Below, one piece after another: positions 61,335 to 64,000 of a stretch of DNA of 64,000 bases (within the stretch, counting starts at the first letter, position 1; each line of letters begins with the position of its first letter). The DNA comes from Nafulsella turpanensis ZLM-10 (GTDB lineage: Bacteria > Bacteroidota > Bacteroidia > Cytophagales > Cyclobacteriaceae), in contig NZ_ANNU01000010.1 in the NCBI RefSeq assembly GCF_000346615.1, positions 145,389 to 209,388 on the forward strand. The letters are read 5' to 3'. The translations under genes were made by a program, and so were the position numbers. Under the pieces are notes generated by a model. It saw only the letters and a list, made by a program, of their open reading frames with translations. It made no database searches and was not told where the DNA came from.

Positions 61335-62705
61335 TTAAAGTTGATACATAAACTGATGACTGCAGGATTGACAGCTTAAGGTGAAATTCCCAGAAACGAA
61401 CAGACCGTTCTTATATTCAAGAACAACATCGTCGCAATCAGGACAACTAATCTTCGTATTATCTCCCAGCTCCTCCTTCACAAGCTGATCCCACTTGTCC
61501 ATTTCCTTTTCCCTAAGCCGGTCCACAATCCTTGCATATCTTTGAGTGGTACTTATTTCTGAGTGCCCTAAAATATCACTAACCACTTCAAGTTTCAGCC
61601 CTAAAATCAAGGAAGTAATGGCAAACGTATGCCGGGCACAGTGAAAGGTAATATGTTTGTTAATACCCGCTAACTGCATAATTTCTTTCAGGTAATTGTT
61701 GGTAGTCCCATTTTCCTGAACAGAATTTTCAAACAGTAATCCTGAAGAGTTCTCCCAGTTGAATAGAGAATACAATCGCTTCCGGACAGGAATACGTACT
61801 GTCTTACGTTTCCCCAGTCGTCCCTTTATCATCTGTTTTACAATAAAGTCTTCTTTAATGTGCGACCTGGTTAGTGTCTTTATATCCGAATGCCTCAATC
61901 CGCAGTAGCAAGCAGTGAGGAAGTGCTGTAGCGTGCTTTGATAGCGCTCTCCCACATGAAAATCACGGGCATGTTTGGAGCTGGCTTTCTTGACATGCTC
62001 AAGAAGAGACTTACTTTCATATATATCGTGTAAGCGGGTTATTTCTTCCGGCTCCAGGTACTCCACATTTACAAGATGAGGCTTCCCCACCTTAATTTCA
62101 GTAAAAGGATAATCTTTAATAAGCCCTTTTTTATGGAGCCTTAAAAGATACTTCCTTAGAAAAACTTTTGCATGAAAAACGGAATTATCGGAATGCTTTA
62201 AGGTGTGCTTTATATAATGAAGGTACTTTTCAATAAACTCTACGGATAACTGATGAACCGTTAATTTAGGACAATACTTTTGAAGCTTATCAAATTGATT
62301 ACAGTAGTTATCCAGAGTATCATTTGAGATATCAGTGTTCTCTCTTTCATATTCTATTACTTCCTTTACATACTCAAAAAAATCAAGTGCCTGTGTTTTC
62401 CCGGTATCACTTTTATAGATACTTTCAATTTTCTTAAAAGTAACTTCCTCCCCTTGCTTTTCCAGATCAGCAATAATCGTATCCACTCTTACTTCCTGTC
62501 TTTTAATGAAGGAGGTAATTTGCGTGTATCCATTAATGCCTGACTTTACCTTCTTATTGGCTGCATCATAATGTTCAGATTTAATCCGCCTTCCTAATTT
62601 CAGATAATTATTCTTCCGGTTAATACAGATCCTTAGGCTTAAAGGGATGGTTCCATCTTTGGAAACATAGTCTGTTTTGCACTCAAAATTGAAGGTAATG
62701 TTCAT
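61335..62705 (-). CDS. Tyrosine recombinase (integrase) with C-terminal zinc-ribbon tail
   Basis: 456 residues. N-terminal arm-binding domain (V-S-K-D-G-T-I-P-L-S-L-R-I and L-K-L-G-R-R-I), SAM-like core-binding domain (about 105-195), then the catalytic domain: Arg in Y-C-G-L-R-H-S-D (about 271), H-C-A-R-H (about 355), G-H-S-E-I-S-T-T-Q-R-Y (Tyr about 389). Unlike most integrases it ends in two C-x-x-C pairs, C-P-D-C and C-Q-S-C, suggesting a small metal-binding tail. It can move an element by site-specific recombination. The upstream 28-bp flank carries two direct repeats; a broken copy of its 3' end lies beyond the Fic gene. Confidence 0.9.
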   Translation of the reverse strand: MNITFNFECKTDYVSKDGTIPLSLRICINRKNNYLKLGRRIKSEHYDAANKKVKSGINGYTQITSFIKRQEVRVDTIIADLEKQGEEVTFKKIESIYKSDTGKTQALDFFEYVKEVIEYERENTDISNDTLDNYCNQFDKLQKYCPKLTVHQLSVEFIEKYLHYIKHTLKHSDNSVFHAKVFLRKYLLRLHKKGLIKDYPFTEIKVGKPHLVNVEYLEPEEITRLHDIYESKSLLEHVKKASSKHARDFHVGERYQSTLQHFLTACYCGLRHSDIKTLTRSHIKEDFIVKQMIKGRLGKRKTVRIPVRKRLYSLFNWENSSGLLFENSVQENGTTNNYLKEIMQLAGINKHITFHCARHTFAITSLILGLKLEVVSDILGHSEISTTQRYARIVDRLREKEMDKWDQLVKEELGDNTKISCPDCDDVVLEYKNGLFVSGNFTLSCQSCSHQFMYQL

Positions 62706-62731
62706 GAAGTATCAATTTATATCCCGAAATA

Positions 62732-62752
62732 ATTAGTGAACTATTAGTGAAC
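62732..62752. repeat. Two tandem 10-bp repeats upstream of the integrase
   Basis: ATTAGTGAAC occurs at 62732 and 62743, one helical turn apart, just upstream of the integrase start. Such paired short repeats are typical of arm-type or regulatory binding sites of integrases. Promoter boxes in the same stretch are not clear. Confidence 0.45.
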
Positions 62753-62807
62753 ACAGCTCGTGATTATTCAATAAATATAAATAAATACTTCAATTTACGC
62801 GCCTGAA

Positions 62808-62933
62808 ATGGCTAAAATAAGAGGATTTAGAGGGGTATCAACAAATAAGATGAGAGATGAAAAGTTTAGGAAACGACTATTCTATCCATTGAACTACGGG
62901 ACCATGTTAAAGTGGTTATTTTCAGCTGATTAA
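62808..62933 (+). CDS. Small ORF encoding a 41-residue basic peptide
   Basis: ATG to TAA gives 41 residues, M-A-K-I-R-G-F-R-G-V-S-T at the start and Y-P-L-N-Y-G-T-M-L-K-W-L-F at the end, with basic charge and no stop for its full length. It lies between two divergent integrase genes, where element control peptides or excisionase-like genes often occur. Could equally be chance. No family recognised. Confidence 0.35.
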   Translation: MAKIRGFRGVSTNKMRDEKFRKRLFYPLNYGTMLKWLFSAD

Positions 62934-63034
62934 ATAACTTTTGTATACTACACCCTTACCCATGTTTTCAAGATGTTTACCACTTTTATATACCACCGCA
63001 CTATCTTTAATTACTTTTAGCAACACAACATTTA

Positions 63035-63406
63035 ATGTCTTTCAATAAAACGGTCAAAAAGGCATCCGATTCACATGGGATTGTAAATATAAGGAAAACA
63101 GAGGACAGGAAACAATCCTTTCACAGCTTAAAGATTAGATTACCAAAACGATTCTGGAGTAAAGAAAGTAGTACCGTTAGAAGGAATGATACTTATGACT
63201 TTGAGGATATACACCAGAAAATGACTGATAAAATAAAGGAACTCGAAAAATTCGATAGCGGTAATGTTCCTTTCAAGGAGATTTCCTCTTATAACAAGAA
63301 AGAATCATTTTTAGCATATTTTGTACAGGGAAGGCTACAAATTTTCATTTACACTCCCCCGGACACTGTCTTTCGTAATTTTTTAACTATTCTACAGTAT
63401 ACCTGA
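63035..63406 (+). pseudogene. 5' remnant of another integrase gene
   Basis: The first ~90 codons resemble the arm-binding domain of Bacteroidota integrases: S-L-K-I-R-L-P-K-R-F-W-S-K-E-S, K-I-K-E-L-E-K-F-D, then S-F-L-A-Y-F where the core-binding domain should begin. After that the frame goes on into an unrelated tail and stops. The catalytic two-thirds are absent. Opposite in orientation to the intact integrase, so a different, decayed element. Confidence 0.55.
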
Positions 63407-63542
63407 ATAATTTATAGTTCTTCACCTCCGCAAATAAGCATCACCTATAAAATGTTGTTCAGCAATATTCCCTTCAAGCATCACCATTCTTACTAACAAG
63501 CAAAGGAAAGTGCGACAGGCTTCCTTTAATACTGTAGGAGTC
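63407..63542. other. Short convergent gap
   Basis: Between the integrase remnant and the interrupted gene; AT-rich with no visible site. Confidence 0.3.
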
Positions 63543-63947
63543 TTACTCAAACTTTACTGCTCCTGTTTGAGCAGTATAGACTTCACCATTCTCCAATTTA
63601 TAGACAACTTTAAAGGAGTGACTTAAATCTTTAAATATTGGCTCCTGTTTTAATTTAAGCGAGAACCACTCTTCTTGAATATTTTCTTGGTTTTCTTCCA
63701 AATAGGTAGATAATGGTTTGAAGTCTTCAAAATCTCTGAATGAGGATACAAATCCACTTACATCAACAATTTCATTGATCGTATCACCAGCGGAATAGCT
63801 CTCATTAAAGTTGTTATTAGTAATTACATAAAGCGTATCTACCTTCTCTTTAGACCCCTTATAACCATCATATTCAACACAACTCGTGGCAAAAGCTTTG
63901 TTAGAAAAATCAAAATTTAAAAATGCCTGATTTTCTGAATAATATAA
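63543..63947 (-). pseudogene. 3' part of an unidentified gene, cut by an insertion
   Basis: 135 codons in one minus-strand frame, without a stop, ending V-Y-T-A-Q-T-G-A-V-K-F-E and TAA. It contains Y-Y-S-E-N-Q-A-F-L-N-F-D-F-S and V-D-T-L-Y-V-I-T-N and has coding-like composition. At its upstream edge it runs directly into what looks like an insertion-sequence terminus, within which the frame soon hits a stop. The 5' half would lie beyond the element, outside the window. The composition suggests a secreted or envelope protein (C-terminal domain of unknown function, DUF5034-like at best); not confirmed. Confidence 0.55.
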
Positions 63948-64000
63948 TGGACCCCGAAAATAGGACAGCAGGTTAAGTGTAAATTATTAACTTGTTATCC
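63948..64000. mobile_element. Probable terminus of an IS3-family insertion sequence
   Basis: The right edge starts TGGACCCCGAAAATAGGACA, which matches the IS3/IS150-group terminal pattern of TG...CCCC-AAAA-GGACA. The gene fragment to its left breaks exactly at the TG. The rest of the element lies outside the window, so target duplication and transposase cannot be checked. Confidence 0.5.

Noticed and set aside
1..64000. tRNA or rRNA genes
   Set aside because: I looked for cloverleaf-like and conserved rRNA stretches and saw none.

Overview
The DNA looks like a Bacteroidota (Cytophagales-like) chromosome segment. The evidence is modest GC content, promoters close to the Bacteroidota TTTG-N19-TAnnTTTG pattern, few Shine-Dalgarno sequences, short Bacteroidota-style lipoboxes and Bacteroidota-type tyrosine recombinases with an N-terminal arm-binding domain. 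No taxon below phylum is firmly supported.

Region 1 (about 1-27.0 kb) reads as an integrated mobile element whose left end lies outside the window. It opens with a + strand run of small genes that includes a secreted CHAP-type amidase. Next come a minus-strand AAA ATPase plus subtilisin-like protease pair, an N6-adenine methylase, a RadC-like JAB protein, a solitary proteasome-like (Ntn-hydrolase) protein and a 1462-residue SNF2-type helicase. A compact defence cassette follows, all on the minus strand: a PDDEXK_4-type nuclease, a fused GmrSD-type (DUF262/DUF1524) enzyme and a type III restriction operon in the order Mod, RhuM-like, Res. The region ends with a small regulatory cluster (XRE repressor) and an operon of a RecA-like ATPase with two small membrane coiled-coil proteins.

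Region 2 (about 27-58 kb) is a dense collection of envelope, ion and osmotic-stress genes: a sterol desaturase-family enzyme, EF-hand proteins including a Ca/Na exchanger fusion, a CDF metal exporter, YnfA, UmuDC, AI-2E permease, TrkH, two CPA1 antiporters, a CPA2/Kef antiporter, a two-TM channel, a TrkA-C membrane protein, three MscS channels, TVP38, DUF421 and YihY. Intergenic stretches here hold short remnants of broken genes: an L,D-transpeptidase 3' end, a CNNM/CorC 5' end, a partial copy of the antiporter 5' end and an unidentified frameshifted tail.

Region 3 (about 58.5-64 kb) is recombinase-rich. A Fic AMPylase gene lies between a full-length integrase and a degenerate copy of that integrase's 3' end. 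Seven phased copies of a 15-bp repeat precede and overlap the Fic start. A third, truncated integrase start lies on the other strand, and at the right edge a gene is cut by what looks like an IS3-family terminus.

Most notable are the phased repeat array at the Fic gene with its duplicated integrase ends, the AAA-subtilase pair, the solitary Ntn-hydrolase, a candidate ~60-nt RNA with its own promoter and terminator next to the restriction operon, and the palindrome that covers the start codon of the RecA-like ATPase gene. All functions are read from sequence motifs by eye; no search was run.
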